64,000 bases of DNA from Cycas panzhihuaensis. Its lineage: Eukaryota > Cycadophyta. Below are positions 24,072 through 35,403 of this stretch, in pieces (position 1 is the first letter of the stretch; each line of letters starts with the position of its first letter). The stretch lies in assembly GCA_023213395.1 (NCBI GenBank), contig CM041465.1, positions 101,067,741 through 101,131,740 of the forward strand, given 5' to 3'. The position numbers and the translations under genes were made by a program. The notes below the pieces were generated by a model, which saw nothing but the letters and a program-made list of their open reading frames with translations, made no database searches and was not told where the DNA came from.

Positions 24072-24805
24072 ATGACCACCTATCTAGATGATATAATGAT
24101 TTTCATGTTTAATGGCACTAGCTTTTTATCTTAGAAGAATTTGATGAAAACATTTCTTATCTCAAAAAATTTGTAAAACTTTATAAAATATGGTTATGAA
24201 TTAAGTGCTAAAGAAGTCATGAAAAAGGATAATGAGACCTTAGCCCTACTATTTTACGTAATAGATGATAATATATTTTCTAGCATAAGTAAGTAAACTA
24301 CTTCCAAATCTATATAGGATACCCTAGAATCGATTTATGGGGGAGATACTTTAAGATTAAATGTTACTAATTATATTGATGATTATTTTCATATGAGACA
24401 AATGTTAAAGCATGTGAACTTTGATGAAAAGACTAATGTTACATGTACTAGTGTAGACTTTAATAAAAATAATGACTTTAATATTATATTTGATGAGATT
24501 ATATGTACCTTAGACATACTTAATGGGAAAAATAAAGATAAAACCACTCTTACTCATTCAAATCAAGCCACACCTATTGGAAGCCATTTGACCCACATAG
24601 TATTAAAGAGATACACATTACTGAAAGGATGATGATATAAGTTGATCACTTCAAAGATGATGATAAAACCAAAGGACATGTATTCAAAGTTTTCTTTAAG
24701 TATAAGTATCACAAGTTTAAAGAGAAGTTAAAGATACATGTGATGACCATTAAGGAGGATAATGTTGGGTTAATGCTCATCACCTAATCTTATATTAGGA
24801 CCATG
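24072..24805 (+). pseudogene. gag: Element E Gag-like protein, broken
   Basis: It begins MTTYLDDIMIFMFNGTSF, nearly the same as F. It continues with KDNETLALLFYVIDDNIFSS and TLESIYGGDTL, and ends FFKYKYHKFKEKLKIHVMTI just before the polypurine tract. The frame continues a few codons into the 3' LTR before a stop. Stops occur early (for example after FLS and before NFIKYG), where tryptophan would be expected from the family pattern. A 79-codon piece at 24393-24632 is the longest open part. The function would be capsid formation; nothing else is encoded. Confidence 0.7.
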
Positions 24806-25072
24806 TGAGCTGTCCTTAGCCATTAGGTAAGATTATTTTATTATATTTTATTATTATTTTATTTTATTTTAAATTCAGGTTGAGAAGGGCTCTTTCCCTC
24901 CTCCTGCATATTTATTCATTGGGCTCAAAAGCCTGGTGTTCATTAACACCACCTCTCAAAGGAGATATTTGATGTACTATTTACAATAGATTGAATATAA
25001 AACAATTCTACTTTTTAATATGGATTGAATACTTGCATTCATCTGCTCTACTCTCATCTCTAATATTCTACA
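24763..25072 (+). repeat. Element E 3' LTR
   Basis: 310 bp, the same length as the 5' copy. Ends TTCTACA and is followed by the duplicated pentamer CATAA. Confidence 0.8.
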
Positions 25073-25501
25073 CATAAAAATTAGTTACATAGAGCTTCTA
25101 TATATATACAAGCAAATCACCACTAAAGAACTATGACATTAGTGATAAAAAATGTGATGATATATATTTAATATTATATGTATTATTTCATAATATTAAT
25201 TTCTCTACATTTATATTTAAATAATCTATGAAATGATATGGTATATCATGATATATTATTTTACATAATCCTTTAAATAGGTTAATAACTTTAAGCATTA
25301 AAACTAAGTATACTACTATTATTATGTGATTTATAATATTCTATAGATAATTATTTAGTTAACATGATAAATATTAATCAATTAAATACCAAATACTAAA
25401 ATGTTTAATTTTAGTTAATTAACTTTTAAATTTATATTAAATGACAAAAGGGACTTTATTTCCTAAAAGTTAGGATTCCACCATACTTTATAATATATGT
25501 A
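25073..25501. other. AT-rich spacer between E and N
   Basis: Roughly 430 bases of very AT-rich sequence with repeated ATGATATAT-like words. I see no gene, LTR end or RNA in it. Confidence 0.4.
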
Positions 25502-25813
25502 TGAAGGAAGGATGGATCTAGGGAATAAATCACTCACATGCACACAATGGCAATGGAGAATGAAAAAGAGATTAAGCAAGATATAAGAGTAAATCTTGGA
25601 CGTAAGAATGAATAATAACTCCCTCCTTGAGATTTTGCCTTTTATTATTGAGGATGAGTATTAGAGTTGAGATTTTTCTGCCTAATAATATGAACTTGAA
25701 ATTACATCTAAATGCACACAAAGTACATTTCAGTAAGAGACTAATATTAACAATATATCCTAAGGCCACTTAACTAATCTACATAAATGACCTTGATATA
25801 TTAACCTCTTTCA
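25502..25813 (-). repeat. Element N 3' LTR
   Basis: The left end TGAAGGAAGGATGGATCTA and the next 20 bases recur at 32752-32790. The right end CTCTTTCA gives TG at the minus-strand start. The 65-codon frame 25572-25769 lies inside and is not a gene. Confidence 0.7.
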
Positions 25814-25827
25814 ATCCCCCTCTTAAT

Positions 25828-27890
25828 AGTGGAAGGTCGTTTTGAGAAACTCTATTCTATAAGGTCTTTATTTGAGTTTCATTATTATATCGAAATTCTA
25901 AATGACACTTTTATGGAAAAACCCTCATAGGAAATAAATCCCCACAAACTTTCTAAGATTTATAGTCCCTTTTGTAAATCAAAATAGCTAAGGTAGCTCT
26001 TTGATGTATCCTAATAGCCAAGCAACTTAAATATGTAGCTTAATCTGCTGAGTCTCCATATACTATTTGGTCATCCCTTATGCCCTTTCAGGTTTTCACA
26101 AGTTTTGATTTTCTAAAACTAGTACAACCCTTATCCTTCTATGCCTACATGTGGTTTTCATAAATAAGATAGAGCAGAAACTTACTCTTATTCTTTTACA
26201 CCCATAAGGGGTTTTTATGAATAGAATAGAGTATGTTAATCCTATTTCCATCTTCTTTATTCAGTCGAAAATGGAGGCTATAAGGTTGATCTACCTTCGA
26301 AACTTTTCAAACTTTACATTTTGTAGTGGTTTGGTAAAGATATCGGCTACTTAATCTAATTTGGGGTAATATTCTAGTTAAATTGTGTCATCATAAATAA
26401 GTTCTCTAATCCTGTAGACTTTTGTACTTATGTGTTTCATATAATCATAAAATACAAGATTTTTTACCATGTGGATTACTGATTTATTATCTACATAAAG
26501 GCTGGTATTACTTATTTGGGTGATATTCAATGTTTCTAATAATTTCTAAGCCATATCACCTCCTTGCTAGTCTCAAAAGCAATAATATATTTAGCTTCAG
26601 TAGTTGAATTAACAACTATCTTCTACCATCTAGATCTCCATGATATTGGTGTTGTTCTAAGAAATGTTACATACATAGACATAGATCTTCCTATATCTTT
26701 ATCTCCTACAATGTCTAAGTCTGTGTATGTAGAAAGCTTAAATTCATTATTAGGTTCATACAACAAACCAAATTTGTTAGTTGTCTTTAGGTATTTTAAC
26801 ACTTGAACTACAACTTGCTAGTGATTTTGCTTAGGATTTATCATGAATCATGTAAGAATGCTGACAGAGTGTGCAATATCTAGCCTTGTATTGATAGTAT
26901 AGATGAGATTACCTATAAGTTTCCTATAGAGTGTTGTGTTTACCTCCCTAGTATTGCCCTCAATTGAGAGTTTAGTATTAGGGTTCATAGGTAAAGCCAC
27001 TGGTCAAGCATCTTCTAATTAAAACTTGGCTAGAAGATCATTGATGTATTTTTCTTAGGAGAGGAAATTTTTTTCATTCTTTTATATTACTTCAATTCCT
27101 AAATAATATTTCATCAAACTAAGGTTAGGTAATTTAAATATTTTGCTAAGATCCTTTTTCAATTGGCTTATTATCTATTCACTATTACTCATTATTAACA
27201 TGTCATCCATAAAGATTATGAGATAAGTGACTTTATCCTTTTGGTGCTTGATGAATAATGTTGTATCAATATCTTGGTAGTCACAAATCTCATATCTAGG
27301 TTACCTCATTCTCTCAGATAACTTGGCAGACCAATCATGAGGGGCTTGTTTAAGGCCATACAAGGATTTTCTAAGCTTACAAACGTTATGCTCTTGACCT
27401 TCAATCTCATATATTTCTAGTTGAGCTATGTAAATTTCTTCTTCAAGATCTCCATTAAGAAACACAGTCTTAATATTGAGTTGATGGATTTTCCAACCTT
27501 GTTGAGTAGCTAAGGCCACAAGAGTTTTAATTGTAAGCCACTTGGTTATAGGTGTAAAGACTTTAGTGTAGTCGATGGCTTCCCTTTATATGAATCCTTT
27601 AGCTACTAATCTCACCTTGTGTTTTTCAAGGGTGCTATCTAATCTATATTTATTTTTTAACACTCATTTATTTTGAACTACCTTTCTACCAAGTGGTAGA
27701 TCATCAAGCTCCCATGTATCATTTTTTATGAGAGATTGGTATTCTTCTTTTATTACATTTCTCTAAATTATATATTTTATAGCTTCTTAGTATGAGAGGG
27801 ACTCTTCATTAAGAGTAAGGTATAGTTCTATTAGTTCAAGCTCAGCATATAATGATTCCTACATCCTTGCTCTATAAGCATTTCAAGTGC
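25828..27890 (-). pseudogene. pol: Element N pol: reverse transcriptase and RNase H, broken
   Basis: The clearest part is 27301-27519: INTKTVFLNGD-type lead (NIKTVFLNGDLEEEIYIAQ) and VCKLRKSLYGLKQAPHDW, hallmarks of copia reverse transcriptase. Below it, around 27190-27235, is FMDDMLIMSN, the catalytic Y(V)DD box with Phe-Met in place of Tyr-Val. Further down (26900-26560) are degraded blocks corresponding to the P-Y-x-x-x-x-G-x-L-x-Y region and RNase H. Stops and frameshifts are frequent. Confidence 0.75.
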
Positions 27891-28239
27891 TAGTTTTGCC
27901 CACCTCATCTGGTTGTATGTCCTTATTGAGCTGGTAGGCTTCTTAAGATCCTCGAGTTGGGAATGAAGATCCTCATTTCCTCAACTTCTTTGTTCTTATC
28001 TTATTTATTAAAATGATTATTTTGTGAGGAGGATGTTGATGTACTTAAGAAAGATGGTCCTTCTACCACTTTTTGGCCTTTGTCAACTGAAGGTGGAGAG
28101 GATGATTCGTCTATAATGGCTTTACTTTTGTCAACTCTGCTATCTTCAAAGGATGATGTTGGATGTACATCCATCGATTCAGAGTCATAGCTTATATCCT
28201 CTGAGGCTCTATTGTCAACTTCTAATATTTAGAGTAATT

Positions 28240-29660
28240 TATGTCTATCTCCCCCCCTCCCCAAAATTTTAAATCTAAATATCATACTTGATAACATTAC
28301 TATAGTAGTGTAAGGGTATTTTGGAGTCTAGTCTAAGCAACTAATCCTCTATCTCTACAAAAATAACATCTCTAGTAATGATGATTTTTCGTTGTGAAGG
28401 TATAAAGACCTTATACTCTTTCTTATCCATAGGGTATCCAATAAAGATGCCTTTAAGTACCCTTGGCTGGAGTTTATTTTGATCTACATCTAGAATATGA
28501 GTATAACATGTAGAGCCAAAAATTTTGAAGTAGTGAAAAATGGGGGCTAGTCCTGATCACTTTTCATTAGGTGATTGTCCTTCCTTTGATGGGCTAATAG
28601 CATTAATACAATAAATAATTATCCAGATAACTTCAACCCATAAGTAGATAGGTACATTATTATATACTATCATAGCTCAAGCCATGTTTATGATTATCCT
28701 ATTCATGCACTCAATAACTCTATTTTGTTGTGGGATACCTGCTACTGTTGTTTAATATGTGATGCCATTATCTCGAAGTTAGCTTTCAAACTCATGTGAG
28801 GTATATTCACCACTATTATTAGCTCAAAGACATTTGAGTTGATAACCTGACTCTTTTTTAGTGTGAGCTTCGAATTCTTTGAATACATGAAAGGCTTCAT
28901 CTTTCTTGTGTAGAAAATCTACCCATACTTTTCTAGTGAAATCATTAATAAAAGAGATATAATATAACTTGCCCTTGAGTAAAGAAATAGGCATTGGTTT
29001 GCATAGATTAGATTATACTAATTGTAATGGATGGATCAATTTCCACTAACTTTTAGGAAAGGGTTGTCAATGAGATTTGGTAATGATACAAGCTTCACAT
29101 TTAAAGGGCTTAGAGGAGAACTTTATAAGATTTGGAAGAGTGTTACAAAGATCTCTAAGTCTATCAATGTGAATATAGCCCATGAAAGTATGCCAAAGAG
29201 TTTCTAGTGACAACGTTGAGTGGGTTAGAATGGATTTAAATACAAATTCTTCATCAGCACAAGGGCTTTGGGCACAATAGGCTTTAGAAGATAAAGAGTT
29301 ATTCAGTTGAAAGAGTTTGCCAGAGAGATGTCCAGTTAAGACCACTTGATCAATTGGAGGGTAAATGACCTTGAGAGCTTATTCATTTGTAATTATAATT
29401 AGATTAAATCTATGAGAGACAAATGTGGATAAAGAGAGTAAGTTTTATTTGAGATTGGGTATATATAGGACATCAAGCAATGTAAAATCTCTTAAGCCTA
29501 AGAGTTTCAGGCAAATGTTACTAATTCTTTGAATAGGTTGTTATGATTTATCAACTATGTGAACAACTCCTTGAACATTTGAGTCAAATATTTGATATAG
29601 ATTGTGATTATATGTTATATGTTGAGTTACTTATGTGTCCATGATCCACTATCTATTGAT
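28240..29660 (-). pseudogene. pol: Element N protease end, gag-pre-integrase and integrase, broken
   Basis: The protease signature is at about 29624-29660 (WIMDT followed by TQHI, where the family has WxxDSGA). The gag-pre-integrase domain is open at 29067-29345 with LWHTFMGYIHIDRLRDL and a CEAC zinc half-site. The integrase core reads NSGEYTSHEFES near 28780-28820, PQQNRVIECMNRIIINMA near 28680-28735, and ends with VLKGIFIGYP near 28433-28465. The order is copia-type. Confidence 0.75.
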
Positions 29661-29959
29661 TGAAGCCATACTATTTACAATTCTAATAGGGCTTGGCATT
29701 AGTGAAGGGAATTCATAAGTGATATGTCCACATTAAGCTTCAAAGTATCTCTATAGTTAGTTAATGGTATTTGATACTAAAGATCCCTCAATTCTTTGAA
29801 AGTATGATTGTACAAAACCTACACCACTAAAGGATTCTTTACATGTTTTTTCAACATTGTAAGCTCCATATTTTAGTTAGAACTTAGCCAACTTATAAGT
29901 GGTGGTTCCATAGTCTTTTGCAAAGTGTCCTTTATGGTTATACTAATCACACATAATAG

Positions 29960-30843
29960 TTTGATTGTTAGTCCCTAAAGAGGTACTGGCTTAGCTTAAT
30001 TGTCTTGCTCTTTATTGAAGTGGCCCCTGGCCTTGAGACTATCAAGGCTATGACTAAGGGTTTGGTTAACCTTGTGGATAATTTCCCATATTTTCCTCTT
30101 CCTCTTACTTGGTTGTTTCCTCTACCATGAGAGGGACCTTGATTTTTTATGTAGCAAGCTTCTTCTTCCATCTCAAAGGCTACATTTGGAAGAAATTCAA
30201 AGGTTATAAAGTTAGTATCAAAGGTCTTTTCAAATTCTATAAACTTCTCATCAAGTGCTTCAAAGTTGAGTGTCTTCAATGTTCGACTAGATTGAAGACT
30301 TATAAACAAGTTTTTATAATAAGGGACGTAGAAATAATTGGATCAAGAATACCTAAGTGATACATTGAGTCTTAAAATCTTTATAAATTTCCTGTTTTAT
30401 TGGTCAAGGGAGATTTATTATCTTATGAGCTCATCCTTTCTATATTTTTAATTTGTTCATTTTTAGACAAGATGAACAAATTCTAAATATGACTTGGTAT
30501 CAAAGTTCTTCTTAAGAACTTCAAGAGCCTTCCAAGCTATATCATGTTGCTCTTCGTTAATCAAGTTATGCAAGGAGTGATCAGTAATTGATAGAATTCC
30601 TGCACAAACATTTTCATCATTTATCTCCCATTGTAGTTTGGTTGTGGTGTCTATAGGAGTTGTTAGAGTAGATCCACTAGAAGTAGGTGTTGTAGTTATT
30701 ACAAGTATGATAGGTGTAGGCTACAAGTGGGCTCTCTAAAGGCCTTCATACTTTACAGTATTTTTAACTCTAGTGTACCATAAATTTTAATTTTCTTTAC
30801 CTTTCAATATGTAGTTGACATTCTACTTCAATTAAGATGACAT
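29960..30843 (-). pseudogene. gag: Element N gag, broken
   Basis: The start at 30843 is the ATG of a frame reading MSS, then NYILKGKEN and NLWYTRVKNTVKYEGL, matching the W-x-x-R-hydrophobic block of copia Gag. HSLHNLINEEQHDIAWKALE follows near 30500-30580. The C-terminal open part (29968-30309) ends in a Gly/Arg-rich GPSHGRGNNQVRGRGK stretch typical before the zinc knuckle. Several stops interrupt it. Confidence 0.7.
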
Positions 30844-32737
30844 GGTGATGATAAAGAAGTAGAAGAGATGATAGAAGTATGTGCCACTCATATGTGTGAC
30901 TAGTATACCTAGTGCAACAAAGATGTAGAAATAAATGTTATAATGAGAAGCAAGTAATGATTAAGTATTTTCAATAACTATAAAAAATGAGTATAAGTAA
31001 TAATGCAAGAATAAGCCCTAATATAGAGCTGGCAAAGTATGGTGATGTGTTATGCCACTAACCTCTAACTTTTATCTAAATATAGGTGAAGTTTTGATGC
31101 CTAAGGCTTCTAGTATACGATTAGGGCCTTCACCTATGATACTCGCACCTACGCTTGGTGATAAAATCTAAGTCACAGTGGAGCCCAGGTACTTATAGTC
31201 CTCACCTAGTTCACTAGTGAGCAACTATATACCTCCTCTAAAGAGTCAAATAGTAGGTGCATATCCCATGGCTATGATAGATATTAAACCGAGTTAATTT
31301 TAATCTTACATTAAGGTTTTTAGTTTTTCTAGGTGGTTATTAGGATTATCCCTTATTAGAGGCTATAGGTATAGTTAACCTATCCATCCACCATTATTTT
31401 AGTTAAGAACAGACCCAGTATAAAACTTACACCTCCCTTAAGGCCCAAACTTTGGCTAACTGTGGTCTATTTTAACTAAGGTGAGTATGTGCATAAGTCA
31501 AGAACTGGTGGTATAAATTGTATGGATGAGATTCTTTTTAGGAATAATGTAAATTATTTCTGAATAAGTGAAAACTAAATTGGAAGTTACTAAATATGCT
31601 TACTTATATTTCATACTTGCTTTATTGTTGTTGTTGATATTAAATTTAGCAGGGAAACTAGATATTACTTTCGATCTAAGGTTTCCCTTGCTTTAGTACA
31701 ATATTTCTAAATATATTTTTTAAAAATTTAATATAAAATCCACAAAGGGATTAAAAAGGGATCAACTTGTCACTAAAACACTAATTTTTCTAAATCTAGA
31801 TACATGCTATTTTGCCTTATGTTTTTATTTTTTCACAAAATTTATAAATAATGATAAATGGATAAAATTTTCTAAAAATTACAAATATGCAGGCCTAAAT
31901 GATAGAATTTAAATTTATGACAAAAGAAAAAAGTGTTCAAAATGTCATTTCTAATAGCATAATGAAGTCAAATTTCTAAAAAAGTATAAAAAAATTTTGC
32001 CCAAAAAAAAGCACAAAAGCAAAATCTTGCCAGATGCACTATCTCAGAATCTAAACTTTAATATGTAAAAAGTTATATCTTGACATGTATATCAAAATTT
32101 CCTTTTTCACCATCTCAAAAATTAGCCAAAAGCCTACTTGAAATGCCCTCATAATATCTTTTTTGGGGTTGAGTAGGCAAATTTAACATCCATAAGAAAA
32201 CTACAAATATCTCACTAACTAATAGATGGAATTTGATGAGATTTATCTTAAAATACTATTACGGCATAGATCTACTAAACCCCTTAAAAATACTTTTAGA
32301 TTTTAGCTCATGTTTAAAGGATTTCATTGAGAAAAGTACTTTAAGTTACTTATCCATAAATTTTAACCTTTTATTTTAGCCAAAACTCATAGTTGAAGGA
32401 TAAATCTAAAGTTTCTCTAAAAGACAAAAATGATTCTTTTTGCAAGGTAATCCTACATGATAAATTTTATCAAAATCTAATATGGTCAAAATTTTCATAA
32501 AATTTTAGGCCTTTAATGCTTCTAGGACTATTCTAGCAACCAGATAGCTTTAGAACTTGTATTTTTCACCTCTAAAATTTTGCACACATAGAGAAAGTAG
32601 CAACATATAAATTAATATAATTTTAAGCTCTCAAAATTCAATAAATGATGAGTGCACTCTCAATACTTGACATTGAAGGTGAAGGAGAGGCAAAATAACT
32701 CCATGTAAGTGGAATGGAGTGAATAGATCCTCTTCTT
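30844..32737 (-). other. Element N leader, non-coding
   Basis: Nearly 1.9 kb between the primer site and gag. AT-rich, with many short A and T runs. I see no protein motif. The phrase GTGAGCAACTATATACCTCC near 31215 stands out only by composition. Confidence 0.4.
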
Positions 32738-32749
32738 GCTTTGATACCA
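32738..32749 (-). other. Element N primer-binding site
   Basis: The plus strand reads GCTTTGATACCA, the reverse complement of TGGTATCAAAGC, two bases from the LTR edge. Confidence 0.75.
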
Positions 32750-32790
32750 CATGAAGGAAGGATGGATCTAAGGAATAAATCACTCACATA

Positions 32791-34412
32791 AAGAGTACTT
32801 GCTATATTTTCTTTGAAATTATTTTTCTATTGCTTTGGTTTCTAATGATGGTGAGTCCACATGTTATCAGGAAGTAGGAGATGATATCCATGGAGAGATG
32901 TGGATAAGGGCTATGCAGGAAGAGATAGATGCTTTGAAGAAAAATAATTCATGGGACTTGGTAGAACTTCCACATGGTAGGAAGACTATTGGTTATAGGT
33001 GGGTTTTCAAAAAGAAAACAGATGTTGACGTAAAGGTTGATAAATGCAGGGCAAGACTAGTGGCTAAAGGTTTTTCACAGAAAGCAGGTATTGACTTTCA
33101 TGAGATCTTTTCACCAGTTGTCAAACTTGTTTCAATTCAAGTGCTGTTAGCATTGCTAGCTTCTCTCAATTTGGAGTTAGAGTAGTTAGATGTAAAAATA
33201 ACTTTTCTACATGGAGATTTAGATGAAGAGATCTATATGGATCAACCAGAAGGGTTTGTATAAGATAGTAGGAAAAGACTTGTTTGTAGGCTCAAGAAAT
33301 CATTATATAGCCTGAAGCAATCACCCAGGCAATGGTACAAGAAGTTTGATGCCTTCATGGAGAGCCAAAATTTTAAAAGAAGTGAGTATAATCATTGTGT
33401 TTACTTTAAATTTATGGACAATGGCTTATTCATTATCTTAGTATTATATTTTGATGACATGTTGGTTGCAAGCAAGAGCATCGAAGAAATCAATAAGCTA
33501 AAGGCTCAATTGGCTAAGACTTTTGATATGAAGGATCTGGGAGCTGCAAAACAAATCTTAGACATGGAGATACATAGAGATAGGAAAAATGATAAGCTAT
33601 GGTTATCACAGTAGAAATATGTGGAGAAGGTGCTGACCAGGTTTGGTATGGTAAATGTGAAACTAGTGAGTATTCCATTGGCTTCCTACTTTAAGCTTTC
33701 TTCGAATATGAGTCCTAGTAATGAAGAAGAAAAGGATTATATGTATCCTGTGCCTTATGCTAGTATAGTAGTAAGTTTTATATATGCCATAGTATGTACA
33801 AGACCTGATATTTCACATATAGTCGGTGTAGTGAGTAGGTTTATGGCAAATCCAGGAAAGGAACATTGGGCTGCAGTGAAATAGGTGCTTCGGTATTTGA
33901 GAGGCACGAGCGACTACTGCATTACCTTTAGAGGTACAGGAAATTAGGTTTGTGGATATGTCGATTTAGACTTTGTAAGAGATTTAGATAAAAGAAGGTC
34001 TACTTCAGGTTATAATTTGACTCTTGCAAATGGTCTAGTTAGTTGGATGTCCAAATTGTAGAGCACAATTGTACTATCAACCACGGAAATTGAATATGTT
34101 AATGTAGCACATGCTTGTAAAGAAGCAATCTAGTTATAAGGTCTAATGGTTGAGCTTGGAAGGAGATAGGAAAATGTAAAGGTATTTTGTGACAGTCAAA
34201 GTGCCATTTACTTAGCTAAGAATCCAGCTTATCATAGTAGAACAAAGCATATTGCTCTGAAGTACCATTTTGTTAGACAGGTTGTGGAAGCAGGTGGAGT
34301 GGCATTTGAGAAGATTCACACCAATTAGAATTATGCTGATATATTCATAAAACTAGTACCATTAGAGAAGTTCAAATGGTGTTTGACTTCTCTTAGCTTG
34401 CGGAAAAGATGA
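32791..34412 (+). pseudogene. pol: Element G: copia reverse transcriptase and RNase H, 5'-truncated
   Basis: A good copia pol 3' half: AMQEEIDALKKNNSWDLVEL (32910-32970), GYRWVFKKK, CRARLVAKGFSQKAGIDFHE, then TFLHGDLDEEIYM and SLYSLKQ-type segment, the catalytic LYFDDMLVAS (about 33447-33475), VCTRPDISHIVGVVSRFMAN (33790-33850) and RNase H with YVDLDFVRDLDKRRSTSGY, STTEIEYV and CDSQSAIYLAKNPAYHSRTK (34190-34245). Only a few stops interrupt it (for example 33184, 33261, 33613, 33882), so it is less decayed than N. The 5' half and 5' LTR are missing. It joins N abruptly at about 32790. Confidence 0.85.
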
Positions 34413-34449
34413 TGAAGGGTCCAGGAAAGGTACCGGGTAAATTGTTGTC

Positions 34450-34460
34450 AAGGTGGAGAT
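34450..34460 (+). other. Element G polypurine tract
   Basis: AAGGTGGAGAT immediately before TGTTAGATATTG is the usual polypurine-tract and LTR junction of plant copia elements. Confidence 0.75.
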
Positions 34461-35403
34461 TGTTAGATATTGTGACAACAATATTTTGAAGTTAAAATTT
34501 TCCTGTGTTTTTAGTACGGTTTCCCCCCTAATCTTTCTTGGGGGCTTCTAAGGGGGCAGGAGCCCCCCTTGGCCAAGGGGTGTGGGGGGCGTAGAACGCC
34601 CCTAGTTAAGAGGGGGTTCGGTGGTGATAGCCCCCAACTTGAAAAATTAGCCCTGTAAACCTTATCAAATTGTAAAGAGAATCAAGGTTGTCCAATACAA
34701 ATACCCTAGATTCTACGGCTGAGATTTATGCCTTAGATGTCCCTCTCATGTAGCCCATTTTAGGGCTTTTCTTATGATGTTGTATGTAATGTAATATATT
34801 ATGATGAGGGTGGCAGCTGGTTGTTATTCCAAAAAGCACTCTGCTACTGAGATGTATTGTTTCTCCATTCTACAACAATAAAGATCAATACCTTTTCTAT
34901 GTGGATATTTCCCTAGCACACTGCTAGGGTTTTACCATATTATATCGGGTGCATATGTAATGTTTAGCTTGTATATTGATGTTGTTGTATTATCTCTAAT
35001 TTTAGAACTTGCATGTTAAATCTTAGTTTTGATTCTTATGACTAGTTGCAAAATAGTTTAGATCTTGTAGTTGTTCAAGGTTTGGGTTTGTTCAAGGTAA
35101 TAGTTTAGATCTAATAGACTTCTTGGCATGATTACTAAATGACATCATATTGAGTATGCCTATACTTGACCAATATTGCCGATGATGTAAAGAAAACAAA
35201 AGTGTTTAATAAAATTAGCTTATTCCAACCTCCTCCAAAGCTTCGTCTTGCCTTCATGTTACATTCTTTGTGGATTTCCTTTTACTTAATGAATTTTATT
35301 TTTTTTAACTTATTTTGGCCACTTAAATTTCTCTTTATACTTTGTGTAGTCCTTTGTTGGTTCTAAATCTCACTTTTTAACCAATCACTATTTGATTCTA
35401 ACA
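34461..35403 (+). repeat. Element G 3' LTR (end inferred)
   Basis: It starts TGTTAGA. The first matching inverted end downstream is TCTAACA at 35397-35403, giving about 940 bp. No second LTR is present to confirm the end. The coding homology of H begins just after this point, which supports it. The interior includes the GC-rich hairpins (34521-34645). The open frame at 35166-35366 is LTR sequence. Confidence 0.5.
34521..34645. repeat. GC-rich hairpin cluster in LTR G
   Basis: An island of G and C runs in AT-rich surroundings. Perfect or near-perfect stems include GGGGGC-AGGA-GCCCCC (34553-34568), the palindrome CCCTTGGCCAAGGG (about 34566-34579) and GGGGCG-TAGAA-CGCCCC (about 34586-34602). 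Confidence 0.8.

Larger units (their letters stand above)
18252..25072 (+). mobile_element. Element E: gag-only LTR retrotransposon, host of F
   Basis: LTRs 18252-18561 and 24763-25072 are both 310 bp, start TGTTGGGTTAATGCTCATCA and end TTCTACA. The primer site TAGTATCAAATC (18564-18575) is decayed. A polypurine tract (TTAAGGAGGATAA) precedes the 3' LTR. Flanking pentamers TATAA and CATAA match except for one C/T change. Without F the interior is only about 2.5 kb and holds a single Gag-like gene at the 3' end. Leader, short gag and no pol match the non-autonomous class described in plants as TR-GAG elements. Confidence 0.8.
25502..32790 (-). mobile_element. Element N: Ty1/copia retrotransposon, minus strand, 5' LTR truncated
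   Basis: The 3' LTR is 25502-25813 with a reverse-complement polypurine tract (ATCCCCCTCTTAA) beside it. Gag, protease, integrase, reverse transcriptase and RNase H remnants run from 30843 down to about 25830. The reverse-complement primer site is 32738-32749. The 5' LTR is only about 39 bp (32752-32790) before homology to the 3' LTR stops. Integrase lying before reverse transcriptase in transcription order shows Ty1/copia. All frames are broken. Confidence 0.8.

Noticed and set aside
26564-26806. 80-codon plus-strand frame between 26564 and 26806
   Set aside because: It lies over the minus-strand RNase H region of copia N and has no features of its own.
34521-34645. Plastid or mitochondrial DNA insertion, suggested by the sudden GC richness
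   Set aside because: It lies within the LTR of G, consists of self-complementary G/C runs, and shows no organelle gene wording that I recognise.
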